A stretch of DNA of 64,000 nt, from contig NC_049979.1 of NCBI RefSeq assembly GCF_000003815.2, forward strand, positions 2,222,385-2,286,384, given 5' to 3'. Numbering within the stretch: position 1 is the stretch's first letter; every line of letters starts with the position of its first letter. Both the position numbers and the translations under genes were made by a program. This document shows, one piece after another, positions 22,453-32,600 of the stretch. Source of the stretch: Branchiostoma floridae (lineage: Eukaryota > Chordata > Leptocardii > Amphioxiformes > Branchiostomatidae). Under the pieces are notes generated by a model that saw nothing but the letters and a program-made list of their open reading frames with translations, was not told where the DNA came from and searched no databases.

Positions 22453-22904
22453 AACTGCATGTCCTGACCTGACTGCATGTCCTGGCCTGACTGCATGTCC
22501 TGGCCTGACTGCATGTCTTGGCCTGACTGCATGTCTTGGCCTGACTGCATGTCCTGGCCTAACTGCATGTCCTGGCCTGACTGCATGTCCTGGCCTGACT
22601 GCATGTCCTGGCCTGACTGCATGTCTTGGCCTGACTGCATGTCTTGGCCTGACTGCATGTCTTGGCCTGACTGCATGTTCTGGCCTGACTGCATGTCCTG
22701 GCCTAACTGCATGTCCTGGCCTGACTGCATGTCCTGGCCTGACTGCATGTCCTGGCCTGACTGCATGTCCTGGCCTAACTGCATGTCCTGGCCTGACTGC
22801 ATGTCCTGACCTGACTGCATGTCCTGGCCTGACTGCATGTCCTGACCTAACTGCATGTCCTGACCTGACTGCGTGTCCTGGCCTGACTGCATGTTCTGGC
22901 CTGC
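22453..22904. repeat. 18-bp minisatellite, about 25 units, open on both strands
   Basis: The unit is tggcctgactgcatgtcc with minor variants. Because 18 is a multiple of 3, frames stay open: the minus strand gives (MQSGQD)n and the plus strand (CMSWPD)n. The minus frame 22266-22961 has an ATG and a hydrophobic start (MLLSLLPALAAARVDLVHV) and 60 non-repeat residues after the array (FHHVKPWIQMLEKFPPRDLA...). This could be a secreted repeat peptide, but no splice or promoter support is visible and coding status is unproven. Confidence 0.85.
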
Positions 22905-22961
22905 CACGTGTACCAGGTCAACTCTTGCCGCAGCAAGCGCTGGGAGAAGACTTAGTAGCAA

Positions 22962-23424
22962 TTATTTCCTGCGTTGTGAACACCCTGTAATCAAGCGGAG
23001 TTTGAAATGTTACAATCTTGGGCATGAACGTTCTGATGCGTGATACGTTTTTCATATGTCTGGACTTCTTAGATTTTAACCACATCTCCCCGGCGTACAG
23101 ATTCTTTGACGAAATAGTGAATAGAATCAGGATTCACGTGCATTGCGCACACTCGTTCTGACATTTTAGTTAAATAACACATTGAAGCAATATTTTATTA
23201 TTTAGCTTAGAGTCGACGTATTTATTTTTCTGCCATTATCTGCCGCTAAACCGTCTTTTGTCATTTGTTTATTTAATGTCTCCCTTGAATATGATGAGGG
23301 AGACATATCAATAAAATAAGTAAGCACCACGGTGGTCAAATACGGGCTCAAAACCTCCCAAGTGTTCCCACCTTCTTGTGATACAACTGCTGGGCCTCTT
23401 TCAGAGTGTTGAGTTCAAGGAATA
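22962..23424. other. Intergenic, nothing recognised
   Basis: No long ORF. A short inverted pair ttaatgtctcccttgaatat / atgatgagggagacatatca lies at 23273-23312. Confidence 0.4.
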
Positions 23425-24408
23425 TTAGAAAACAAACTTTAAGTTAAGGTCCTTGTACTCTTTTTTGGAAGACAAATCTATTGTTTGAGCGATGGAAAGA
23501 ACAGTCAACATGTTGTCTTCTGTTAGGGGTTCCACACAAATCGCACAGTACATGTTTCCAATCTGCAACAGTTGAACGGCATTGTAAATAAATTTTCGTA
23601 AATGTCTAATCAAGGTTATAGTAGGCCCTGACATTAATTTGTTGTCAGGCCCTGACATTAATAACTTGTGTGGGTCCGGTCGTGTGGCATAATACTTAGG
23701 CAGGTATTGTATTCTCAGACTATGAAGAAACGGGTATTCCATTACAAAGTGATATTCGTTTTCAATGATGCCTTTTTCACATAAGGGGCATACTCTGTCT
23801 TGTCTCAACATTAGTATGCCTGTTTCAATGCTTAGACTATGTGCTGAGCATCTCAGCTGTGCTAGTGCTTTTCTATGGTTGAAAACATTGATAATGCTCA
23901 GATGCTTTTCTGTCACAAATCTGTCTTTAATTAAACAATATGTTTCTAGCCTATTGGTGTTTTCAATTTCATTGTTCCATGTTTGAGTTGCCAGGTTCAT
24001 GTTATTAACAATGCCCTTATGAACGTGCAGCAGCATACAGTTGTTCAGTCGCTGTTCTGTCATTGTGGAGCGGGGGTATGTGAGCAGTCTCTTCACTGAT
24101 GCTCTCTCAGATGTGGCGGAAGTGATGGATACTGTGAGATAAAGCCGGAGCAGTTTGTGGGTTAGGAAGAATGTCGACCGATGTGAGGCTGTGTTCATTG
24201 CGGAACATTTGGTTATTATACTCGTCACTTTCTTCACCTTAGGAAGTGCCTGCTCTATGATGTCGGGCAGCACTAAGAGGTGGCATGTCAGCTTCGGAGG
24301 GTCCAGGTCTTTCCCAATGACAGACGACGTGACTTCATTGTCCGCGTTCAGGAGGAGCTTCTCCATGGCAACAAGAGGCTTTTGGAAGTCCTGGTCAAAC
24401 CTTGACAA
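23425..24408 (-). pseudogene. Chimeric ORF: hAT transposase dimerisation end fused to a non-LTR RT tail
   Basis: 327 codons are open without interruption. The first 145 or so residues contain VSITSATSERASVKRLLTYP, RSTMTEQRLNNCMLLHVHK, the C-terminal dimerisation signature of hAT-family transposases. The remainder (about 23425-23970) reads KHLSIINVFNHRKALAQLRC, SAHSLSIETG, CPLCEKGIIENEYHFVMEYP and RHLRKFIYNAVQL, the Cys/His-containing C-terminus typical of some RTE/jockey-like reverse transcriptases. The RT part carries an internal 21-bp duplication (LMSGP twice). The first codon in the open frame is TTG, not ATG. Most simply this is two nested element relics that happen to share a frame; a captured fusion is possible but unproven. 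Confidence 0.6.
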
Positions 24409-24534
24409 ACGAGAACTTTGACAATCTGGGCGTCCACTTGCACTCCGGCGAGGGTGTGTCCGGCCGTAGATCTTTTAAGATAAAATAATGAATATAATAA
24501 TAAATAATTATTAAATAATGTTCTCCACGGCACT

Positions 24535-24678
24535 NNNNNNNNNNNNNNNNNNNNNNNNNNNNNNNNNNNNNNNNNNNNNNNNNNNNNNNNNNNNNNNNNN
24601 NNNNNNNNNNNNNNNNNNNNNNNNNNNNNNNNNNNNNNNNNNNNNNNNNNNNNNNNNNNNNNNNNNNNNNNNNNNNNN
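24535..24678. other. Assembly gap (144 N)
   Basis: Unknown bases. The gap removes the 5' end of the 5S-headed SINE immediately to its right. Confidence 1.
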
Positions 24679-24926
24679 CACCCGATCCCTCGATCTCGGA
24701 AGTTAAGCAACGCGCGGTCCGGATAGTGCTTGGATGGGGGACCAACCAAGGACGTCCGGATTGCTGTAGCCTCACGAAGTTTTCCACGAAATCGTCTTCT
24801 GGGAGGGACGTAAAACGGGGGTCCCGTGCTCGAGGAGGTGCCTCGACCACGTTAAACAGCCTCATTACTCATACTTGGGGTACCTACTGGCTGGCAAAAT
24901 ACACCAGATGATTATTATTATTATTG
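24679..24926 (+). mobile_element. SINE with a 5S rRNA-derived head
   Basis: The left 100 bases read cccgatccctcgatctcgga, agttaagcaac, gtgcttggatgggggacc and ttgctgtagcc, which follow vertebrate-type 5S rRNA (cgatctcggaagctaagcag; tacttggatgggagaccgcc; tgctgtaggc) including the internal promoter region. A body with gggacgtaaaacgggggtcc and a (ATT)n tail at about 24908-24925 follows. This is the layout of SINE3-class elements. The first 20 or so 5S bases are lost in the gap. Confidence 0.75.
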
Positions 24927-25685
24927 CATGAGTCCATTGATCTTTTCTTGTCATTCCTATGGGAGTATATATATGACTGTATACTTGTGAGATACTGCAT
25001 TGAGACCTGTCCATAGGAAAGCATGTTCAAACACAGTAAAACAAGGCTTTTAAAAAAAGGCTTTTTTAACCCCGATCTCAATCCTAAATTTTTTTCTCCA
25101 CCAGAAAGTCACATGGGTCATCTTTACATGCGAAGAAAACAGGGTATTAACCAGCTCCAACTCCGAGTGATAAGTTAATGAGTAATGTCCCGTCCCCGTC
25201 ATCATCCCCTGACAGCGCTGCCCGGTCTGCCAACCGACCAATCAATTAATCAATTAATCGATCAATCAAGCAATCAACAATGAAAGCAACCAATAAAGCA
25301 TACGAGCGTAAAGGGTGATTAAACACAATGATTATATATCCAGCCTTAACTATGTCGCAAAGTGCTCTGGGAAGCATATTTGAGGACTAAATTTTCTACC
25401 TTCCCGATGCCACAGAAGTATGAAATTTTCTGGACATACTAATCCTACCGCGTACTACAGAATAATAAAAACAATAATAAAAACAAACAAGCATGGGTAA
25501 AAATATACAAGATTTGAGCCTTCCAAAAGTGGTAACCAAATTTGTGTGAGGGCCTCGCTACTGTGTGTGAATTTCAGAAAAATCGCACTTGGCCACCGCT
25601 TTTTTGGAAACAAAACAAAAATTACCTCATTGATCTCTACTAGGGTCAAACTCGTGACCGTCGCTGTGTGTAAATCAGGTATGTT
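24927..25685. other. Intergenic, no gene
   Basis: Contains an (ATCA)n stretch at 25238-25275 and a second copy of the atttcagaaaaatcgcactt motif (25572). Nothing coding recognised. Confidence 0.45.
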
Positions 25686-25689
25686 TTAT

Positions 25690-25800
25690 TTTATTTATTG
25701 GTTTGGCTGTTACGAACACACAGCCAGGGCTGACAAACTAGCCTATGGCTATTACAAAGGGCTAGCCCTGCTGACAAACACATAGACAATACATCAAAGA
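25690..25800 (+). mobile_element. LINE 3' UTR fragment (family 4), copy 1
   Basis: Segment cagccagggctgacaaacta, gcctatggctattacaaagg, gctagccctgctgacaaaca is repeated in inverse orientation at 37905-38000. Such short hairpin-rich blocks followed by an A-rich short tail resemble CR1/L2 3' UTR ends. Confidence 0.5.
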
Positions 25801-26060
25801 ACATTTATATATACATGGTGTAGGATAACTTACATATCATCTAAAATGGAGTATATAACATCATATCATCGACAACAATATTTGCAATGAGAGGTCATGG
25901 TCTGTATATACACGTGTATGACTAATTTACCATGTATAAGGATCGCCTAGACATTCCTACAGTTTTCTTTTGAAGGAAGCAGTGGAGGTGAAATCAGGTA
26001 TGATAACTACTGCACCAAAATAAAATGTTTGGTCTTGTAGATTATCGATCTATCAGTTCC

Positions 26061-26240
26061 TGGATAAGGTTACCAGGCCCGGGATAAGGTTACCAGGCCC
26101 GGGATAAGATTACCAGGCCCTGGATAAGGTTACCAGGCCCTGGATAAGGTTACCAGGCCCGGGATAAGGTTACCAGGCCCGGGATAAGGTTACCAGGCCC
26201 GGGATAAGGTCACCAGGCCCGGGATAAGGTCACCAGGCCC
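26061..26240. repeat. 20-bp minisatellite, nine exact-length units
   Basis: Nine consecutive 20-base units, gggataaggttaccaggccc with G/T, G/A and T/C variants, in perfect register. The last two units share a caccagg variant, showing ordered spread of one variant. Confidence 0.95.
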
Positions 26241-26314
26241 GGGACAAGCTTTTCGCCATCTCCTGTGTTCATCAAGGTGTACGAATAGTGCTAGAATCAG
26301 TAAGAAATAGCATA

Positions 26315-26542
26315 TAACGCTAGTTAACCTTTAACCGCGAGGTAACCTTTATCCGTTGTTTTAAAAAATGGGTATTTTGGGATGTCAATACGACGGACGG
26401 TGGTTTTAAATTGGTAAACAAGCTGTATTTAAAAAATATTGCACTTTCAAACCACTGTCCATCCACTTGGTATCCCTAAACACCCGCTGGTTTTAAAACA
26501 ACGGATATAGGTTACCCCACGGATAAAGGTGAACTAGCGTTA
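26315..26542. mobile_element. Foldback MITE (228 bp)
   Basis: Terminal inverted repeats of about 50 bases: taacgctagttaaccttt and, inverted at the right end, taacgctagttcaccttt. The inner arms read atccgttgttttaaaa / ttttaaaacaacggat. No coding capacity. Confidence 0.75.
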
Positions 26543-26577
26543 CCTCTACAAGGGAAATGTTTCGCTGAAAACGGAGC

Positions 26578-27050
26578 CTCTACTAGGCTTCGTAGATCGG
26601 CGGTCTAATTGTAGAAATTGGACAAATAGAGTCATAACGTTAGTATTTGCGCTAGGGGAGTCAGCCGGCCAGAACAATCATTTCCTCACTACGTAGGTCG
26701 TAAAGGCCCCCTCTCACTGGACGTGCGGCACGCTTGCGGCATTGCTGCGTTCGGAAGATGCTCAACGAATTTCAGAGATAAAGAACGAATTTTCTTACTT
26801 GTTGTATATTTTGTCGTCTTTTATGTTATACTTTTACGTATTGCGCAATATCTGAATCATAAAAAATCGAAGAAAATAACAAAACAGTGTCGCAGTGAAC
26901 GAACGCAGCAATGCCGCAAGCGTGCCGCACGTCAAGTGAGAGGGGGCCTTAAGCTGTTCCCTAGCCGGCTGTATTTCTCTGGCCGGCTTACTTCTATTTG
27001 TTCCATTACTATGGTTTTTCCCATCGACCTATGGAGTCTGGTAGAGACTA
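26578..27050. mobile_element. Degraded foldback element interrupted by another MITE
   Basis: Right part aagctgttccctagccggct ... gtctggtagagacta matches an arm of the intact foldback at 43810-44856; the left part has attggacaaata and agccggcc in inverse orientation. The Harbinger-like MITE 26704-26949 is inserted inside it. Confidence 0.6.
26704..26949. mobile_element. Harbinger-like MITE (246 bp), nested
   Basis: Terminal inverted repeats of about 48 bases differ at one position; the outer part is aggccccctctcactggacg at the left and the same with one change inverted at the right. TAA flanks both ends (26701-26703, 26950-26952), and the uninterrupted relative at 44743 has a single CAA there. 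It is a clean insertion. Confidence 0.85.
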
Positions 27051-27051
27051 C

Positions 27052-27430
27052 TGAAAACGTACTCTCATCAAGACTTTCACGTGAAAAGTCTGATTTTCTC
27101 GCCAAGATTTTGGTCAGAAAGTTTTACCTCTCAGAGACACGTGAGGTGCCCGCTCATGACCGCGGGATTATCGATGTGTTTACGCCGCCTCCTACGCTCA
27201 TCGACGCACAACATGTACACAACAACGGATCGATACGCTAATGTCTTTCTATTGACATTGCCACTTCACCATGATATGGTCAAAATTACACGGTTTCGTT
27301 GAAAACGTACTCTCGTCAAGACTTTCATTTGAAAAATCTGGAAGTTTCTATTTTTATGGCGCCTCCTACGCTCATCGACGCACAACATGTACACAACAAC
27401 GAATCTCTACACTCTAATGTCTTGCTATTG
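27052..27430 (+). repeat. Local tandem duplication
   Basis: The blocks gaaaacgtactct.atcaaga (27052 and 27301) and ctacgctcatcgacgcacaa plus catgtacacaacaacg (27194 and 27368) occur twice. The second copy is internally shortened. Confidence 0.75.
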
Positions 27431-28069
27431 ACATTGCCGCTTCTACGTGACTTTTTGTCAGCAAGAATAAAAGACGAAAAGTTGGTGATATTTACAGAAG
27501 GCTGCGAGCAAAACATATCCACAAGGATGTAACGTGGACTCTCGTTCAAACAGTGACATACTGACAAATTGACAACAAGATCAAACAGCCAAGCGTTATA
27601 TCGCAGACTGGACATTTTCGTCCTTTAACGCTTCCGAAAAAAATGTCAATCCCCCGGTCCAGCCGAGTGTTAGAAGCTGGAGTAGCCACACGTTATACTT
27701 TGTGCACACGTATTGTCTTTAGCATGTTAGTAACGCAATTACCCTGTGGGCAAGACTTTGCAATAAACATAGTAATAAATTATATTCTTTACAAACGTCA
27801 GATCTTTTTTTCTTTCATCATACACGTGGGAGTGACAAATCATACATTATTCCATCAAAAAAAGGACGTGCCATGTATGATCTAAGTTGTTTCTATGTCT
27901 TGGAGGTATTCGCCTGGTAGCAAATCAAAGAATCGAAAGTTGCGTTATAGCAACAAGTCTTTTTGTGCCGAATCCATTACCTTCGTAGTATCAGATATTC
28001 ATCGAAAACGCATTAATTTGGGTCGTGGGTGGAACCATTATCATTTCTGCTTACAAAACAGGCGCGCGA

Positions 28070-28182
28070 TAGTCAACGATATTCATCTTGCGAACATCGC
28101 TGTTGACTGTCAACTGCACATAGCTACGTGGTAGACCAGAGATCCTGGAGTAACGAGTTCAATATAGCCTCTATAGCAGGCC
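28070..28182 (+). promoter_or_regulatory. Conserved distal promoter block, cassette B
   Basis: Matches 10501-10617 (attcatcttgcgaacatcgc; tgttgactgtcaac; ccagagatcctggagtaacg). The palindrome seen in cassette A is weakened here by one change. Confidence 0.45.
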
Positions 28183-28244
28183 CAACTACGGCTGGCGTTT
28201 TGGTACTACCGTTTTGTTAAAGGACAACAGTCTGGTTTCTTATA

Positions 28245-28431
28245 ACCCCCTCACATTAGGCGCGATTCAATCGGACGACAAGTCTGCGAGCTCTAAATTA
28301 CGAGGAGGCATGACCCTGACGGGAAGGGGGAACTCTGCCATATCTTCGTCGGCATCTGAGGGTCATTCCTCCTCGTAAATTAGAGCTCGCAGACTCGTCG
28401 TCCGATCGAATCGCGCCTAATGTGAGGGGGT
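28245..28431. mobile_element. Foldback MITE with 64-bp terminal inverted repeats
   Basis: The left arm accccctcacattaggcgcg...gctctaaattacgaggagg is repeated inverted at 28368-28431 with about three mismatches. It sits between the distal and core promoter blocks of cassette B and is absent between those blocks in cassette A. A larger relative is at 42870-43691. Confidence 0.85.
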
Positions 28432-28616
28432 ATTACACCGCGTGCGAGCAGCACGTCCTCTTTTTAAGGTAAAATGATGTGTTTTGTCACATCTACCTCT
28501 TAGCCAAAATTGCTCATACATTTAACATAAACAAAGCATGGTAACAGTGAGGCAACTGTTCAAAGAGAAATAAAAGACACATCCAAACTCGGCCTGCAGC
28601 CGAGAACTGCTATCGA

Positions 28617-28876
28617 GACTATAAGTTGGCCACGTTTTTTGATATGACGTAACCTGATAACAGGTACCGATAAGTGACGAAACTGATGACGTGGACCAAT
28701 GGGAAGCGTCCTGGAGCTCGGCTCATAACGGCTTGTGCCGGAGACCCTGACATAGTTCCCGTCGTCAGTCGTCTGGTACGGACCCTGAGTTGTACTAAAC
28801 ACGACGCGACCTGACTGAGGTTGGGACCAACGGAACAGTGTTCTATTCTATCAGTGTTTTCTAGCTTCGCCAGAAG
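28617..28876 (+). promoter_or_regulatory. Core promoter and probable 5' non-coding exon, cassette B
   Basis: Aligns with 10857-11124: gatatgacgtaacctgataa, caggtaccgataag, ctgatgacgtggaccaatgg (CCAAT at 28696-28700), acacgacgcgacctgactga. It ends with AG|GTAAGA at 28876/28877, a strong donor, matched by the acceptor cgttacag at 29649 in front of the coding exon. Transcription start not determined. Confidence 0.5.
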
Positions 28877-29673
28877 GTAAGAAATATTCTCAAACTCATA
28901 AAATCTTGCACTGAACATCTGTAATACGTTCTATATTTGAGTAAACCGTGCACTGAAGATCTCTTATACATTTTGTATTTTCCATTTGTAGTAGAAGTTA
29001 AGGTACGATTTTTCTTGGATATCTATTCATGATTGGCGACGCGTCGTTACGTCTGCGACAGGACATTGTTCGCCAGATTTCCCTTTTTTTCCACAAACGA
29101 AGAACTTTGTATGAGACGTCGCTCGCTACTTAATTGCATCCCTTCTCTGCAAACACTATTTTGAAATTACCGGGGAGTTAGATGTATCCGGTCATATATA
29201 TACATATATTGGTGTACACAGATTTCAGGGGACGCGCGAATCCTGAAAATTCTCGTTTGCCTCTCCCCACGGGTGAGCTTTAAAGGGGCGTTGTTTTGAG
29301 CTGTAAACAGTACTGGTACGGGCGAGGCGGGTCCGTTGATTGAATAACTATCTACTTTCTGGTTCAGTTCACAACATAACGCAACAATATATCATGATCA
29401 AACGCACAGGTATTCATCCGATGTGTAGACAGAGTTCACCCAAAATCATACCCAGTTGCTTGATGAGTAACTATAGCGTATCTTAATACATGGATGTCTA
29501 ACCCTCATCGACGTACGTTACAGTAGTGTTGCAGGCGAATTCGTTGCTGAAATCAAAGATTTGGTCCGGTTGACAGTACACAATCCAATAATAACACCCA
29601 CGCTGACATTCTGTATGTATCTATCTATCCATGTATCTATCCGTTACAGGTTCCCGACACAACAAGCTTAAGC

Positions 29674-32600
29674 ATGCAGTGGAAAATGTTGCTGCCCACT
29701 TTGGTGATGTTCGTCGCCCTCCGCGGTGCGACCGGCCAATTTGCTGGAGTCCAGCCGCCGCCGCCGCCGCCTCCACCCCCTCCTCCTCCCCACACCTACA
29801 ACCCGTACCCGGATCCGCCGACGGACGCGCCCGAACCAGACATGACCACTACCTGGTACGACGACACCTGGTTCAACGATACCGACTACGATTACAACGA
29901 TACCGACTCCGACTACAACCCGCAACCGTCCTATAACCCAGGTGTGTGCATCTTTCACTCACTCATTCACTCGCTCACTCACTCACTCACTCACTCACTC
30001 ACTCGCTCGCTCAATCACACACTCGTTCGCTCACTCGCTCGCTCAATCACTCGCTCACTCGCTCACTCACTCACTCACTCACTCACTCACTCACTCACTC
30101 ACTCACTCAACTAACTCACTCACTCACTCACTCACTCAACTCACTCACTCACTCACTCACTCACTCACTCACTCACTCTCTCACTCACTCACTCACTCAC
30201 TCACTCACTCACTCACTCACTCACTCACTCACTCATTCACTCACTCACTCACTCACTCAGTCCCGCAGCTGCCGTAGGGGCAGTCAGACTGTTTTTGTAT
30301 CTTTGTTTATCAACAAGCAAACAAACGAGCTAAGAATTATGCCTCAGTGTTACAGGAGGTTTAATTTATTTTAGGCCAGGGTGTTTGGCTGTATCTCTCG
30401 GTGTGCATCCGCAGTTATTTGAGTGCCGTACAGGGGCGGTGGATGGTGAAACAGGCAAAAGATGGTGTCAGACATCCACGCGTGCATTGATTTTCGCCTG
30501 TTCTAAAATAAAGCTGGCCACATATCACTCCAAATCAATCAGAATGTCATGCTTACCGGAGGACCTGGTCTCCAGGGTAGGGGCATATGGTCAGGGCATG
30601 GGGCCACTGCGCCCTTGTTCCCTCTTTAAACAAGAATGGCAATACAAACATGATTAGAAAGGCGACAATTGTCTCTAAAAGTTTTACTGGAGGTGAACAT
30701 AAGACAAACCAAGCCTGGAAAATAATGGTTTGGATGTTTAGTCCCGTGGTTTAGCAGCACTTTTTTTTTAAAATTTTTTGCTGGATTTTTCGGTTTTTTT
30801 TCCCGCGCATTAGTTTTAGGGTCTCCAGAAGATGTCATTCATAAAAAAAGTCGGTGTGGCCTCACCGGAGATTTGCAAGATGGAACTTTGGCTTGACTTT
30901 GCTTATCTATTTCCTATACCAGTTCCGTTACATTAATTGTTTATGACAGAAATGCACATAGCTGGACATGAGAAAACTATTCGCATTCAAATATAGAATA
31001 CGTTTAAAAAAACATGCTTTATAACAGAATAGGCTTTGTTGACACAGCATAAAGAACAGCGACTTTCGCACCTTCAACTACAAGCTACAAATTTCAAAAA
31101 GTACAAAAGGAATCTTAAAATTCTACTTATTGAATGATAAGGATAAAATGTATTGTAGGTAGATCCGTAATATGTTGTTACAGTCGGTGGGACTGGACGT
31201 ATTATGTTCGTTCTAATAACAAAATGACATTTTATGTATTTACCTTTTTTGCATTGTTATTGTTGTCGCATTTAAGGGCAGATGATTGTAGTGCCACCTA
31301 AAATCCTGGAAAAGCCTCATTTTCCTTGAAAATCTTGGCCGAATCTGGAGGTTTCTTAGGGTTAAAAGAAACAGGTAGGGTCTAGTTCAATGATTTTGTA
31401 CAAAAGTTGCCCAGTTCAGCAGTTTAGTTGACGTAAGGAAGGTTTTGAGTTGTTGGCTTGATTCAGGAGAAGGCTGGAGCCAAAGGGGAGGTTTCTTACT
31501 AATAAACCCCTTTCCACCTGGACGTCGCTCTCATCTCACTCTCTCTGCGACCTCAAATTTTACAGATCGCTCAGCGAATTGTATAGAAAAAAAACGAATT
31601 TTTCTACACTTTGCGTGATTTGTTGCTCTCTCAGTCACACTTTTACATGCTATATGATATACCCAGTATGAAATCAAAGGTTACACATATCCGTTTTAGT
31701 TCGCAGTGACAGCGCAGCACGATCGCCGTCTAGTGGGAAGGGGGGGGGGGGGGGGATCTTAGGGCGCACATCACTCGAAGTTTGAGCTGTGTGACACTCT
31801 ATTTTCGGGTTTGAATGGTTATAAAGATGACCCTTCTGACATTGTGGTTGGTTGAAAAGAATTGTTCGGATTGAAAATGGGCTCAACAATACTATTCTGA
31901 AGCCTTGCTGTCGTGTATTTTGACATGCTTTCCTGTGAACAGGTCGCAATGCGGCACCTGCCTTTAAAGTAAAACTAAGTTAAAGGTATATTCGAACCTG
32001 CTTGTAGCACGGTGTCACCTGAAGTCTGTTGTACTTAACCTTGGAAATATGAGCAACTTAAGAACCCTTGTAGTGCTGCGCCCAACATATATACAAAGTT
32101 TATTTGCAAGTTCGTGCCCGAGGGCTAATTGCAAGTACATGGTATAAACATAGTGTCAATGGACAGTCATGAACAATATTCTACTCTAATACTAGTGTTG
32201 GCTATTTCTAAACAGGTTGGGTTTGACTTCTTTTTTGGAAGCAGAGGGAGACGAAAAGTCCCACATTTTCTAGAATTTGCGGGTTCTGCGATTTCAAGAG
32301 AAAAGTGGCTTTCTGTTCGTCTGTCAATGTGGGGAAGTTGGGATAGGTCTTTGTGGCTTCTCTAAACAGACTTTCGGTTTCGTTGAATTAACATTTGGAA
32401 ATGAAATGTGTTATAAAGCATATGTTATAAAGCATATGTTGGTACTGTTTTTACTATGCTACTTCCAAATAACCATATAAAGTTATACATCATTATAAAG
32501 CTTATATAAGGTCTCTACTTTTACAAAAATGTAGCATAGTGAAAACAGCACCCCTACTTTCCAAAGGGTCTAAAACGACCACAATTTGGAAAATGTATAG

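Noticed and set aside
22477-22809. Plus-strand Cys-Met-Ser-Trp-Pro-Asp repeat protein
   Set aside because: It is open only because the unit is 18 bases; no leader or unique flanking coding sequence is on this strand.
26100-26240. CRISPR-like direct repeats
   Set aside because: The 20-bp units abut with no spacers; it is a minisatellite in a eukaryotic genome.
29942-30374. Long Leu-Thr-His-Ser ORFs after exon 1 of gene B
   Set aside because: They read through the ACTC microsatellite; the exon ends at the donor at 29942.
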